From NCBI GenBank assembly GCA_947502975.1, contig CANNBV010000001.1, positions 930,001 through 994,000 on the forward strand: a stretch of 64,000 nt of DNA, in the 5' to 3' direction. The stretch is from an uncultured Flavobacteriaceae bacterium (lineage in GTDB: Bacteria; Bacteroidota; Bacteroidia; Flavobacteriales; Flavobacteriaceae). Numbering within the stretch: position 1 is the stretch's first letter; every line of letters begins with the position of its first letter. A model generated the notes under the pieces. The model was given only the letters and a program-made list of their open reading frames with translations, was not told the origin of the DNA and did no database searches. The translations under genes and the position numbers were made by a program. This document shows positions 25,645 through 33,833 of this stretch, one piece after another.

Positions 25645-26547
25645 ATGCTTTCCAGAAGACAGAAACATATTTTTCTAAAGTTTTTCAGTATGTTTTCTGT
25701 AATTAGAGGTTATAATATACTAGTTGTAGTGTTAGCGCAATACCTCACATCTATTTACATATTAGCCCCTGATAAACCATTGAAAGATGTTGTTTTTGAT
25801 TGGAATTTACTCGCACTAGTGTTGGCATCTGCTGCGACAATTGCAGGAGGATATATCATCAATAGTTTTTACGATTCAGAAAAAGATTTGATAAATCGTC
25901 CTATAAAATCAAGATTGGATAGGTTGGTAAGTCAAAACACCAAATTATCATTCTATTTTGTATTGAATTTTATTGCAGTGATTTTAGCAAGTTATGTGTC
26001 GTTTAAGGCTGTACTGTTCTTTTCTATTTATATTTTCGGTATTTGGTTTTATTCGCACAAGTTGAAAAAATTGCCTTTTGTAGGGAATTTAACCTCGGCT
26101 GTTTTGACCATTACACCCTTCTTTGCCATTTTTATGTATTACAAAAATTTTGAAACTGTAATTTTTGTACATGCGATATTTTTGTTTCTAATGATTTCCA
26201 TGCGAGAACTAACTAAAGATTTAGAAAATATAAAAGGCGATATTGCTCAAAATTATATTACAATTCCAGTAGCTTACGGAGAAAAAACCTCTAAGATGAT
26301 GTTGACGGCACTTGCAACAACTACGTTAATCCCAATGTATTTATTGTTGTTCCGCTTTGAAGTTGGTCACATGTATCTATTTTTTTACTTGAGTTTATTT
26401 TTAATTGTAGTGTTTTTGATATTATTATGGAAATCTTCGACTAAAATGCAATATTTAATATTACATAATATTTTAAAATTTATAATTCTTGCAGGTGTAT
26501 TTAGTATTTTACTAATTGATGTAAGTGTTATTTTAAATCGAATTTAA
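25645..26547 (+). CDS. UbiA-family prenyltransferase (geranylgeranylglycerol-phosphate type)
   Basis: 300-residue integral membrane protein with about eight hydrophobic helices. The two Asp-rich prenyl-diphosphate/Mg sites of UbiA enzymes are present: NSFYDSEKDLINRP (residues 73-86) and RELTKDLENIKGD. Flavobacterial homologues are annotated as geranylgeranylglycerol-phosphate geranylgeranyltransferases (archaeal-lipid-like chemistry); that substrate is inherited annotation, not seen here. The ATG at 25645 follows a repeat element; an alternative ATG at 25690 begins at the first helix. The nitrilase gene starts immediately after the stop. Confidence 0.85.
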   Translation: MLSRRQKHIFLKFFSMFSVIRGYNILVVVLAQYLTSIYILAPDKPLKDVVFDWNLLALVLASAATIAGGYIINSFYDSEKDLINRPIKSRLDRLVSQNTKLSFYFVLNFIAVILASYVSFKAVLFFSIYIFGIWFYSHKLKKLPFVGNLTSAVLTITPFFAIFMYYKNFETVIFVHAIFLFLMISMRELTKDLENIKGDIAQNYITIPVAYGEKTSKMMLTALATTTLIPMYLLLFRFEVGHMYLFFYLSLFLIVVFLILLWKSSTKMQYLILHNILKFIILAGVFSILLIDVSVILNRI

Positions 26548-27498
26548 ATGCAAAATTTATTGAAAGTAGCGATGGCTCAAATTTCACCAGTGTGGTTGAA
26601 TAAAGCTGAAACGTTAAAAAAAGTTGAAGAAGCTATTCTTGATGCTTCAAAAGAAAATTGTGAATTAATAGTTTTTGGTGAAGGCTTAGTTCCTGGATAC
26701 CCATTTTGGTTAGCGCTAACTGGTGGTGCAGAGTGGAATAAAGATGTAAATAAGGAGATTCATGCACATTATGTAAAAAACTCGATTACTATAGAAGATG
26801 GTGATTTAGAATCTATTTGCGCACTAGCTAAAACACACAACGTTGCAGTGTATTTGGGAGTTATTGAACGTCCATTAGATAGAGGTGGTCATAGTATCTA
26901 TGCCTCTTTAGTATACATAAATCAAGTAGGAGAAATTAAATCGGTACACCGAAAATTACAACCAACGTATGATGAACGCTTAACTTGGGCACCTGGAGAT
27001 GGAAATGGCTTACAAGTACATCCATTAAAGGATTTTACTGTTGGAGGCCTAAACTGTTGGGAAAACTGGATGCCATTGCCCAGAGCGGCACTCTATGGTT
27101 TAGGTGAAAATTTACATATAGCTGTTTGGCCAGGAAGCGACCACAATACAAAAGATATAACACGTTTTATAGCTCGAGAATCACGTTCTTTTGTGATTTC
27201 AGTCAGTAGTTTAATGAATAAAACTGATTTTCCAGAAAATACACCACGTTTAAATGAAATATTAGAGAAAGCACCAGATGTTTTGGCTAATGGAGGTAGT
27301 TGCATTGCTGGGCCAGATGGAGAATGGATCGTGGCACCTGTTTTACATAAACACGGATTAATCATCGAAACCATTGATTTTAACCGTGTATATGAAGAAC
27401 GCCAAAACTTTGACGCTGTTGGTCATTATTCAAGACCAGATGTTACGCAATTAGCAGTTAATACTGAAAGGCAATCTACTGTAAGGTTTAACAAATAA
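26548..27498 (+). CDS. Nitrilase-type carbon-nitrogen hydrolase
   Basis: 316-residue cytosolic enzyme with the catalytic triad of the nitrilase superfamily: Glu in VFGEGLVPGYP, Lys in HRKLQPTYDERLTWAPGDG, and nucleophile Cys170 in GGLNCWENWMPLPR. The CWENWMP context is that of true nitrilases (nitrile to acid plus ammonia) rather than amidases. Its substrate is unknown. It starts on the base after the UbiA stop, so it is translated from the same mRNA, although no link to isoprenoid metabolism is evident. Confidence 0.9.
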   Translation: MQNLLKVAMAQISPVWLNKAETLKKVEEAILDASKENCELIVFGEGLVPGYPFWLALTGGAEWNKDVNKEIHAHYVKNSITIEDGDLESICALAKTHNVAVYLGVIERPLDRGGHSIYASLVYINQVGEIKSVHRKLQPTYDERLTWAPGDGNGLQVHPLKDFTVGGLNCWENWMPLPRAALYGLGENLHIAVWPGSDHNTKDITRFIARESRSFVISVSSLMNKTDFPENTPRLNEILEKAPDVLANGGSCIAGPDGEWIVAPVLHKHGLIIETIDFNRVYEERQNFDAVGHYSRPDVTQLAVNTERQSTVRFNK

Positions 27499-27541
27499 AT
27501 AAATAGCATATTTAAAACCTTCAATCGTAAATTAATAGATA

Positions 27542-27549
27542 TATCTTTG
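27542..27549 (+). promoter_or_regulatory. -7 box of the pseudouridine-synthase-like gene
   Basis: TATCTTTG, exact TAnnTTTG, 16 bases before the ATG at 27566. No clear TTTG at the -33 position. Confidence 0.45.
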
Positions 27550-27565
27550 CAAAAAATTATATGTA

Positions 27566-28408
27566 ATGAACAGACAACAAGGCGGTAAAGGAAAAGGAAG
27601 ATCATCAGAACGCTCAAATAGAGAAAATCGTTCCACAGGTTATGCCAAAGGAAATACGCCAGTTAAAAAGTCAAATGCCAAGAAAAGCCCTGCTAGTAAT
27701 TCTAATGAAATCCGATTAAATAAGTATGTTGCTAATGCTGGAGTTTGCTCTCGTCGTGAAGCCGATGTGCATATTGCTACAGGTTTAGTTTCTGTTAATG
27801 GAAAGGTAATTACAGAAATGGGTTTTAAAGTAAAACCAGGTGATGAGGTGCGTTATGATGGTGCTAGAATCAATCCAGAGCAAAAGGTATATGTCCTTTT
27901 AAACAAACCTAAAGGCTTTGCCACCACTACAAGCGAAGGTAAAGGTAGAACAGTAATGGATTTAGTAGCCAATGCCACAAATGCCAGAATTAAACCTATT
28001 GGGCGTTTAGGTAGAAACTCTAAAGGTTTATTATTTTTTACTAATGATGATGCTGTTCATAAAAAATTCACGAATTCTAAGAATGGTGTCCCACGTTTGT
28101 TTCATCTTGAATTAGATAAAAATTTAAGACTTGAAGATTTAAAAAAGATTCAAAATGGATTTAAGTTTGAAGGTAAACTAGTTGAAGTAGAGGAAATTAG
28201 TTATATTGATGGTGCTAGTAAAAAAGAAATTGGTTTAAAAATTAAGAACACTGGAAACACTATTATAAGAACTATTTTTGAGTATTTTAACTACGATATT
28301 TTAAGTTTAGATTGCGTTGCTATAGGACATCTAACAAAAAAAGATATTCCAAGAGGACATTGGAAACATTTAACTGAGCAAGAGTTGAATACTTTGAGAA
28401 TGTTATAA
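27566..28408 (+). CDS. RsuA/RluB-family pseudouridine synthase homologue lacking the catalytic Asp
   Basis: 280 residues. Residues 1-48 are a basic low-complexity tail (Gly/Lys/Arg/Ser); 49-95 an S4 RNA-binding domain (IRLNKYVANAGVCSRREAD); 108-280 the RsuA/RluB catalytic fold (YVLLNKPKGFATT, KDIPRGHWKHLTEQEL). The active-site motif GRLD of the family reads GRLG: Gly149 (codon GGT at 28010) replaces the Asp needed for pseudouridine formation, and the conserved Tyr of the next motif appears as Phe (RLFHLEL). It may bind rRNA without catalysis, or be inactive. Monocistronic with its own -7 box. Confidence 0.88.
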   Translation: MNRQQGGKGKGRSSERSNRENRSTGYAKGNTPVKKSNAKKSPASNSNEIRLNKYVANAGVCSRREADVHIATGLVSVNGKVITEMGFKVKPGDEVRYDGARINPEQKVYVLLNKPKGFATTTSEGKGRTVMDLVANATNARIKPIGRLGRNSKGLLFFTNDDAVHKKFTNSKNGVPRLFHLELDKNLRLEDLKKIQNGFKFEGKLVEVEEISYIDGASKKEIGLKIKNTGNTIIRTIFEYFNYDILSLDCVAIGHLTKKDIPRGHWKHLTEQELNTLRML

Positions 28409-28418
28409 GATGCTACTA

Positions 28419-28448
28419 GATTCTGAAATAAATTCAGAATGATATGAC
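28419..28448 (-). repeat. Dispersed palindrome (repeat family 2), reverse copy
   Basis: AGATTCTGAAATAAATTCAG...ATGATATGAC, reverse orientation relative to the copy at 28473. The hairpin ATTCTGAA/TTCAGAAT has a five-base loop. It lies 10 bases after the preceding gene and may act as an mRNA 3' end. Confidence 0.7.
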
Positions 28449-28472
28449 CTGAGTTTTTGGTCTATTTGCTAA

Positions 28473-28510
28473 CTTGTCGTCATGCTGAACTTGTTTCAGC
28501 ATCTAATAAT
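28473..28510 (+). repeat. Dispersed palindrome (repeat family 2), forward copy
   Basis: CTTGTCGTCATGCTGAACTT...CAGCATCTAATAAT, facing the reverse copy 24 bases away. The stem is ATGCTGAA/TTCAGCAT. The 300-base gap 28409-28709 is otherwise empty except for the short dyad at 28659. Confidence 0.7.
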
Positions 28511-28658
28511 AAAATTAGTTTTATAGACGAGATGGGCCATTTGTGTTAAAGTTATTGTAAAAGCGTTTTTGTAAAATCTAAAGTACACTTGAGCGCGTAT
28601 GTATTATAATTGTGTGTTGTTTTTGACGTCGAATAATGTGCAATGTGAACTTAACCTA

Positions 28659-28674
28659 ACAGGAGAATTCCTGT
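28659..28674. promoter_or_regulatory. Short inverted repeat ahead of the small secreted protein gene
   Basis: ACAGGA and TCCTGT are perfect 6-base arms around GAAT, 35 bases before the ATG at 28710. It could be an operator or leader hairpin. No standard -7 box is visible nearby. Confidence 0.25.
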
Positions 28675-28709
28675 AAATTATTTTATTTTAATCTATAAAT
28701 TTTATCAAA

Positions 28710-29045
28710 ATGAGGACAAAATTTTTGTTTATGTTATGTAGCTTCTTGATGTTATTTTTTACACTATCAAGTTTTACAACTGAAGTAACTTCTGATGAAT
28801 TATCGTTTGTAATTCAAGATTCTGAGGAAGTCAATGCCATTTATAAAGGCAGTAGTGATGATGGTTATAACTTTGAAGCTGAATCGACTACAATGGTTTT
28901 TCAACAAATAGATGAACCAGTATTAAGTGTTTTCGATTTACATTCTGAAACTTTTGTTGGTGTTAATTTTAAAGTGACCTACACCACAAAAATGGATGAC
29001 AATGGTAATGAAATTAAAACCATTACCAATTTAGAAAAGTTATAG
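28710..29045 (+). CDS. Small secreted protein, unknown function
   Basis: 111 residues, not recognised. The first 24 residues are a signal peptide (MRTKFLFMLCSFLMLFFTLSSF). The mature part is acidic with alternating strand-like segments (YKGSSDDGYNFEAES, FKVTYTTKMDDNGNEIKTIT), suggesting a small beta protein in the periplasm or outside. A good rho-independent terminator follows 27 bases downstream, so it is a single-gene transcript. The preceding gap holds only repeats and a dyad. Confidence 0.7.
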   Translation: MRTKFLFMLCSFLMLFFTLSSFTTEVTSDELSFVIQDSEEVNAIYKGSSDDGYNFEAESTTMVFQQIDEPVLSVFDLHSETFVGVNFKVTYTTKMDDNGNEIKTITNLEKL

Positions 29046-29072
29046 TATAAGTAGTGATAAGTATATATACTT

Positions 29073-29100
29073 AAAGCCACCTTTATGGGTGGCTTTTTTT
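29073..29100 (+). terminator. Rho-independent terminator
   Basis: GCCACC (29076-29081) pairs with GGTGGC (29088-29093) around a six-base loop; flanking AAA/TTT extends the stem, followed by a run of T. It ends the transcript of the small secreted protein. The remaining gap to 29369 shows no gene. Confidence 0.85.
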
Positions 29101-29369
29101 GTGATATGTATAACAATAAGACTTTGAGTAATATAAATTGTAATTATCTAATTAAGACATACTTTTCATTTAATGTGTTCTATTCTAAAGTCTTGATGTC
29201 TTCTTCTATCAAATTAAAACACTAATAAAGTATTTGTTTACATACTATTACCTAAAATAATTGATGGTATGTCAAAAAAAATTAGTGCAAAATATAGTTT
29301 GTTATTGTTATGATTTTATTTTTTGTTTATTTTAGTTAAGTGAATTAACCAAATCATATTCGGCCAACC

Positions 29370-29690
29370 ATGAAACAAAAAAATGATAGCTTAAAACGGG
29401 TTATTGTTGATTTTAAAAAATTAACCCCTGAAATCTTAGCATTGTTAGTTGCGAAGTATCCTGATGGATATGATGATGATCATATTATTTCCTTCAGAAA
29501 CCATCATAATGACTTAATTGAAGCTGTAGAAGTTACAACAGAAGATACCAAATATTTGGTAAAAGTCAGCTCGAAGTTATCGGTGACTATGGAGAATTAT
29601 GATGAAGATGATTATGAAGGTTTTGCTGGAGATAATCCAGAGGCGGTGCAACCACCAAAGCTAAATGAAGAAGATGAAAATGATACATAA
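29370..29690 (+). CDS. Small acidic conserved protein, unknown function
   Basis: 106 residues, cytosolic, very acidic at the C terminus (YDEDDYEGF ... NEEDENDT). The N-terminal half LKRVIVDFKKLTPEILALLV followed by KYPDGYDDDHIISF is familiar from hypothetical proteins of flavobacteria (from memory, no domain name known). No cysteine, no membrane segment. It is followed 26 bases later by another small acidic protein with which it is probably co-transcribed. Confidence 0.75.
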   Translation: MKQKNDSLKRVIVDFKKLTPEILALLVAKYPDGYDDDHIISFRNHHNDLIEAVEVTTEDTKYLVKVSSKLSVTMENYDEDDYEGFAGDNPEAVQPPKLNEEDENDT

Positions 29691-29715
29691 CACAATATTT
29701 ATATAATTAATTGCT

Positions 29716-29937
29716 ATGAGAACTGCTGTTTTTAAGTCTTACAAAAACGGTTATTACAATTTTTGGTTTGAAAACGGAGAGGAGTTAGCCTTTGAAGAGG
29801 TACATCCTCGTGTTTTAAAACAATTTGACTTAGAGAATGATAAAAGCTTAATTGATACAAGCTTTAGAATCACATTTGTTGAAGACTTGGATGGTGAAGA
29901 TGAGATTTACCGTGTGCAGAGTTTAAAACTGATTTAA
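29716..29937 (+). CDS. Small conserved protein, unknown function
   Basis: 73 residues, cytosolic, acidic, predicted mostly beta strands (AVFKSYKNGYYNFWFENGEEL, FRITFVEDLDGEDEIYRVQSL). No domain recognised. It follows the 106-residue protein and converges with the mannosyltransferase-like gene, whose stop lies one base beyond its own stop region; no terminator is evident between them. Confidence 0.7.
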   Translation: MRTAVFKSYKNGYYNFWFENGEELAFEEVHPRVLKQFDLENDKSLIDTSFRITFVEDLDGEDEIYRVQSLKLI

Positions 29938-29938
29938 G

Positions 29939-31342
29939 CTAACTATTTAAGTCTTTTTTAGGAGTCTTTTTAAAAAATACTTCCCAAAGAAATATACCAT
30001 AAACTATGGTGTACTCTATAGCTATTATCCAAAGATTTTCTGATTTATCAGCCTTGTTTAAATTAACATAAGCAAGGTAGCTTAGAATAATTACAAAACT
30101 CCAAACCAGTGGGAATTTGTACTTGGTAAACACTGATAAAATTAAAAGTGTTGCTACGTACCAAGGATGCACTGTTGTTGTTGTGAAGTAATAAAACGAT
30201 AAAATAAATAACATAGCTGTTATGAGTTCTATCATAGTTTTGTTCTTCCGAAAAAATGTGATGATTAGGGTTACTACTACAACCACTATGGGTATCACTT
30301 TTCCTATTGTTGCTATTTCATTATACCCTCTAAACAAATATCCAATTTCTCTAGCGATATAGTAGATACTCGCATTAAATTCAAAATTTTGAAACCAAAG
30401 TGCTACAGTTTTGGAATAATTATTTATGAATTCTGACGAATAAAATGGCGAAAACAATAGAATTGTAGTTGCTATAACTATGGTATAGAATCCGATTAAT
30501 ATTGTCAGGTTATGCAAAGTTGCTTTATCTTTTTTATCACCTCTATGTTTTATAAACCATTGAAAAAATACTGGTAAAAATATGAGTGGAATCAATTTCA
30601 CAGAAATGGAAAGCGCCAAAACTACTGATGCCCATTGCCATTTACCTATATAAAGTAAATACAAACTCCATATTAAAAAGAAAATCATCACACCCTCAAA
30701 ATGTAAATTTCCAGTAAGTTCAATGATAATAAATGGGTTTAAAATATACCAAAAGAGATTGTGAGCAGGAAGTTTTAGTTTTTCTAAGAGCTGCTTTCCA
30801 AAGTATAATGTGCCAAAATCTGCGGCAATAATTAATAATCGCATAACTATTACCGATCCTAATATGTTTTTTCCAGCGAAAAAGCCTGCGATTACAAAGC
30901 ATAATTGATTAATGGGCGGGTAATTCGTAAAATGTCCTGCATTTAAACTTCCCATACCTTCTCTAAGCTCTTGTGCTTGGGCTACAGGAAATGTACTCTG
31001 ACTAGTAGTAAAAGATTCTACGGTATATAAATAAGGATTAAACCCTTCTAAAATCATACGTCCATCCCAAATAAAACGGTAAAAATCTTGTGAGAGATTT
31101 GGAATGGCAAGAATAAAAATGGCCCTAAAACCAAAAGCCAAATAAGCCAAAAATTTTAAATGGCTTTTAAAAACTTGAATAATTTTATAAAATAGAAAGA
31201 ATAAGGCAGCATAAATCGAAACTAGTTTTACGTAATCTGTTCTAACCAAACCATATGCGAAAACCCAGTATAACATGATGCTTGCAATGACTGTTAACAA
31301 AGATGTTTTGTGTGTTTTGAAAAATGTTGGGTTCAGAAGCAT
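29939..31342 (-). CDS. Multi-pass glycosyltransferase (mannosyltransferase-like, GT-C fold)
   Basis: 467-residue integral membrane protein with about 10-12 hydrophobic helices. An early loop has DFYRFIWDGRMILEGFNPY, the usual acidic motif of GT-C/GT87-type polyprenyl-phosphate-sugar transferases, and NYPPINQLCF follows. Lipid-linked mannose donor is inferred by family. It is the distal gene of a minus-strand group with two GT2-family enzymes and could complete a glycolipid or glycan. 179 bases separate it from the next upstream gene, with no terminator or strong promoter seen. Confidence 0.8.
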   Translation of the reverse strand: MLLNPTFFKTHKTSLLTVIASIMLYWVFAYGLVRTDYVKLVSIYAALFFLFYKIIQVFKSHLKFLAYLAFGFRAIFILAIPNLSQDFYRFIWDGRMILEGFNPYLYTVESFTTSQSTFPVAQAQELREGMGSLNAGHFTNYPPINQLCFVIAGFFAGKNILGSVIVMRLLIIAADFGTLYFGKQLLEKLKLPAHNLFWYILNPFIIIELTGNLHFEGVMIFFLIWSLYLLYIGKWQWASVVLALSISVKLIPLIFLPVFFQWFIKHRGDKKDKATLHNLTILIGFYTIVIATTILLFSPFYSSEFINNYSKTVALWFQNFEFNASIYYIAREIGYLFRGYNEIATIGKVIPIVVVVVTLIITFFRKNKTMIELITAMLFILSFYYFTTTTVHPWYVATLLILSVFTKYKFPLVWSFVIILSYLAYVNLNKADKSENLWIIAIEYTIVYGIFLWEVFFKKTPKKDLNS

Positions 31343-31521
31343 GAATTAAATATAGAACTGTATTAATATGTTAGTATTTTCTTGGTCACAATATTAGTAA
31401 AAAGGTTATAGGTGAATCTCCTAGAAGAGAGCACCTTCCGAAATAGTTATATTCACGAATTCAATTATTTGAAATTCAAATTAATGAGTAAATTCCAACC
31501 TTTATAGAAACTTAAAAAAAA

Positions 31522-33009
31522 TTAAACTTTAGAAGCTAAAGATTTAAAAAACACATAACCGAAACCTACAAAAAGCATTAGATGAAATGGGAAAAGACCA
31601 AAATCACCGCCTTGGTCGCCTACTATAAAAGCACTATACATACCAAAGCCAAAGTATGCCATTAAAAGACCTTCGAAAACAACGTGTACAGATATGCTGC
31701 GTTTGATATATTTATTGTTTTTCCAGTTGTCTTTATACTTGCTGATATTAAATTTAGGTGTTCTTATAAATTCACTTTTTTTACCTAGATGACCTTCTAA
31801 AACAGCAATAGAATTATGTAATGAAAACCCCATAGCAATCGAGAAAAACACAAAAAACATACCTATATAACCCATGAAATTCTTAATGCCTCCACCATAT
31901 GTTTTTCGGTACATAATCCAATAACAGATAAAGAAAATGACCGTGCTTATGACGAAAAAACTCATGACGAAGAAATAAGATTTTAGGTGTGCGTATTCGT
32001 TTTTTATGTATAGCATTGGGATACTTAAAACTGCCACAATAAGAATGTTTAAAAACATGGTGCTATTGAGCAAATGAAGTAATCCATGTACTTTAGTTTT
32101 GGCAGAGATGTTTTTGTTTTTTAAAACTCGCCAAAGCATTTTCCTAAAGTTTTCTGCTCCACCTTTGTTCCATCTGAATTGTTGTGAACGTGCTGCACTA
32201 ATTACGATTGGTAATTCTGCGGGGGTTTCTACATCTTCTAAATACTTGAATTTCCAGTTTTTTAATTGTGCTCGATAACTTAAATCTAAATCTTCAGTTA
32301 GTGTATCACCTTCCCAATTTCCAGCATCAATAATACATTGCTTTCGCCAAATTCCTGCTGTTCCGTTAAAGTTGATAAAATGACCTTTGCTATTTCTTCC
32401 TACTTGTTCTAGTGTAAAATGAGCATCTAAAGCAAATGCTTGAATTCTGGTTAGTACAGAATAATTACGATTGATATGTCCCCAACGTGTTTGCACCACG
32501 CCAAGATCTTGGTTTTTAAAATAGGGTACCGTACGTTTTAGCCAATCTTTTTGAGGTAAAAAATCAGAATCAAAAATGGCAATGAATTCTCCTTTTGCAA
32601 TTTCTAGTCCTTCTTTAAGAGCACCAGCTTTAAACCCTGTTCGTACCTGTCTGGTAATGTGTTTTATGTCTAGCCCTGTTGCCTGTAGTTTTTCAATATG
32701 GATTTTCGTACTATGTACAGTTTCATCTGTAGAATCATCTAGAACTTGAACTTCTAATTTGTCTTGAGGATATTCTATTTGGGCAATATTATCTAAAAGC
32801 CGCTCCATAACATACATCTCGTTGTATACAGGAAGTTGTATGGTGACGTGAGGTGTTTCCTTAGAGTTGGATAGGTCAAACTTCGGCTCGTTAGTATTTT
32901 TTTTAGCCGATAAATAATTAAATAACAGATTGAGTTGTGCCAGTGCATACATGAAAATGAGCAACAACGCAATGGTATAAACGACTATAATTATGGTTTC
33001 TATATACAT
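31522..33009 (-). CDS. Cellulose-synthase-like processive glycosyltransferase 2
   Basis: 495-residue membrane glycosyltransferase. An N-terminal helix, a GT-A domain (residues 50-280) with DDSTDET, DSDF and TEDLDLSYRA, and the QxxRW motif (QQFRWNKG) mark a processive or cellulose-synthase-like enzyme; at least four C-terminal helices follow. The sugar donor and product are unknown; bacterial homologues include glucosylceramide-synthase-like enzymes. It overlaps the upstream GT2 gene by one base. Confidence 0.88.
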   Translation of the reverse strand: MYIETIIIVVYTIALLLIFMYALAQLNLLFNYLSAKKNTNEPKFDLSNSKETPHVTIQLPVYNEMYVMERLLDNIAQIEYPQDKLEVQVLDDSTDETVHSTKIHIEKLQATGLDIKHITRQVRTGFKAGALKEGLEIAKGEFIAIFDSDFLPQKDWLKRTVPYFKNQDLGVVQTRWGHINRNYSVLTRIQAFALDAHFTLEQVGRNSKGHFINFNGTAGIWRKQCIIDAGNWEGDTLTEDLDLSYRAQLKNWKFKYLEDVETPAELPIVISAARSQQFRWNKGGAENFRKMLWRVLKNKNISAKTKVHGLLHLLNSTMFLNILIVAVLSIPMLYIKNEYAHLKSYFFVMSFFVISTVIFFICYWIMYRKTYGGGIKNFMGYIGMFFVFFSIAMGFSLHNSIAVLEGHLGKKSEFIRTPKFNISKYKDNWKNNKYIKRSISVHVVFEGLLMAYFGFGMYSAFIVGDQGGDFGLFPFHLMLFVGFGYVFFKSLASKV

Positions 33010-33698
33010 TATTTTAGACTGTATTTAAAAATCCAACCTAGTATTTTTATGCCTGCAAATATAGCACCTTTTACTGTTCCTGAAACTTTTGAGACCCCAA
33101 TTCTATTTCTATAATTAACAGGTACTTCGGTGTATGTTAGTTTTTGTTTTAAAGCTTTAAGTTGCATCTCTACGGTCCAACCATAAGTTTTGTCTTCCAT
33201 GCTAAGGGCTAGCAATTTATTGTACTTTATGGCTCTAAATGGCCCTAAATCCGTAAATTTTGCGCCAAAAAATAATTTCATTAATGTAGTTGCTAACCAA
33301 TTTCCAAATATTTGAGGGATGGTCATAGCGCCTTCCTCTCTGAGTCGTTTCACTCTAGCTCCAATTACAAAATCTATATCTTTTTCGAGAATAGGTGCAA
33401 CAATTTTGTCCAGTTCTTCTGGATAATCACTATAGTCTCCATCTAAAAAAACGATTATATCTGGTTTTTCGTCTTTTGCAGAAATGTAATCCATACCTTT
33501 TAAACAGGCAAAGCCATAACCACGATTATCTTCAGAAAGTACAGTTGCTCCTGCGTTTTGTGCATTTTCTATTGTTGCGTCACTTGAGTTATTACTCACT
33601 ACAATAATGTCTTCAACTATAGAAGGAATATCCTTGATAACATGAGCTATGGAATCAGCTTCGTTGTAGGCTGGAATGATAACGCTTATTTTGGTCAT
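33009..33698 (-). CDS. Glycosyltransferase family 2 (dolichol-phosphate mannose synthase-like)
   Basis: 229 residues, GT-A fold: VIIPAYNEADSI at the start, VFLDGDYSDYPEEL with the DxD-type metal site, and NRIGVSKVSGT near the C terminus, as in DPM1-like enzymes that make polyprenyl-phosphate sugars. No C-terminal membrane helices except a short hydrophobic end. It could supply lipid-linked sugar for the multi-pass transferase downstream. A consensus promoter lies just upstream. Confidence 0.87.
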   Translation of the reverse strand: MTKISVIIPAYNEADSIAHVIKDIPSIVEDIIVVSNNSSDATIENAQNAGATVLSEDNRGYGFACLKGMDYISAKDEKPDIIVFLDGDYSDYPEELDKIVAPILEKDIDFVIGARVKRLREEGAMTIPQIFGNWLATTLMKLFFGAKFTDLGPFRAIKYNKLLALSMEDKTYGWTVEMQLKALKQKLTYTEVPVNYRNRIGVSKVSGTVKGAIFAGIKILGWIFKYSLK

Positions 33699-33715
33699 AA
33701 ATAGTTATTGTGCTG

Positions 33716-33747
33716 CAAAAGTACAATAAGCTAAGTCGTTCATCAAA
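33716..33747 (-). promoter_or_regulatory. Consensus promoter of the glycosyltransferase operon
   Basis: On the minus strand TTTG (33747-33744), 20 bases, then TACTTTTG (33723-33716), an exact Bacteroidetes -33/-7 pair. The ATG at 33698 is 17 bases beyond the -7 box, so the leader is about ten bases. Confidence 0.75.
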
Positions 33748-33833
33748 TCATGAACTAACAACATTTTTCTACTATTTTCAAAAATTAATAAAGAGTATGA
33801 TCAATGCTTCCTATTAATTTTTTAGTAATCGCT

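Noticed and set aside
28409-29369. A tRNA or known riboswitch in the two long gaps.
   Set aside because: No cloverleaf with CCA-compatible acceptor or recognisable riboswitch core was seen by eye; only palindromes and one terminator.
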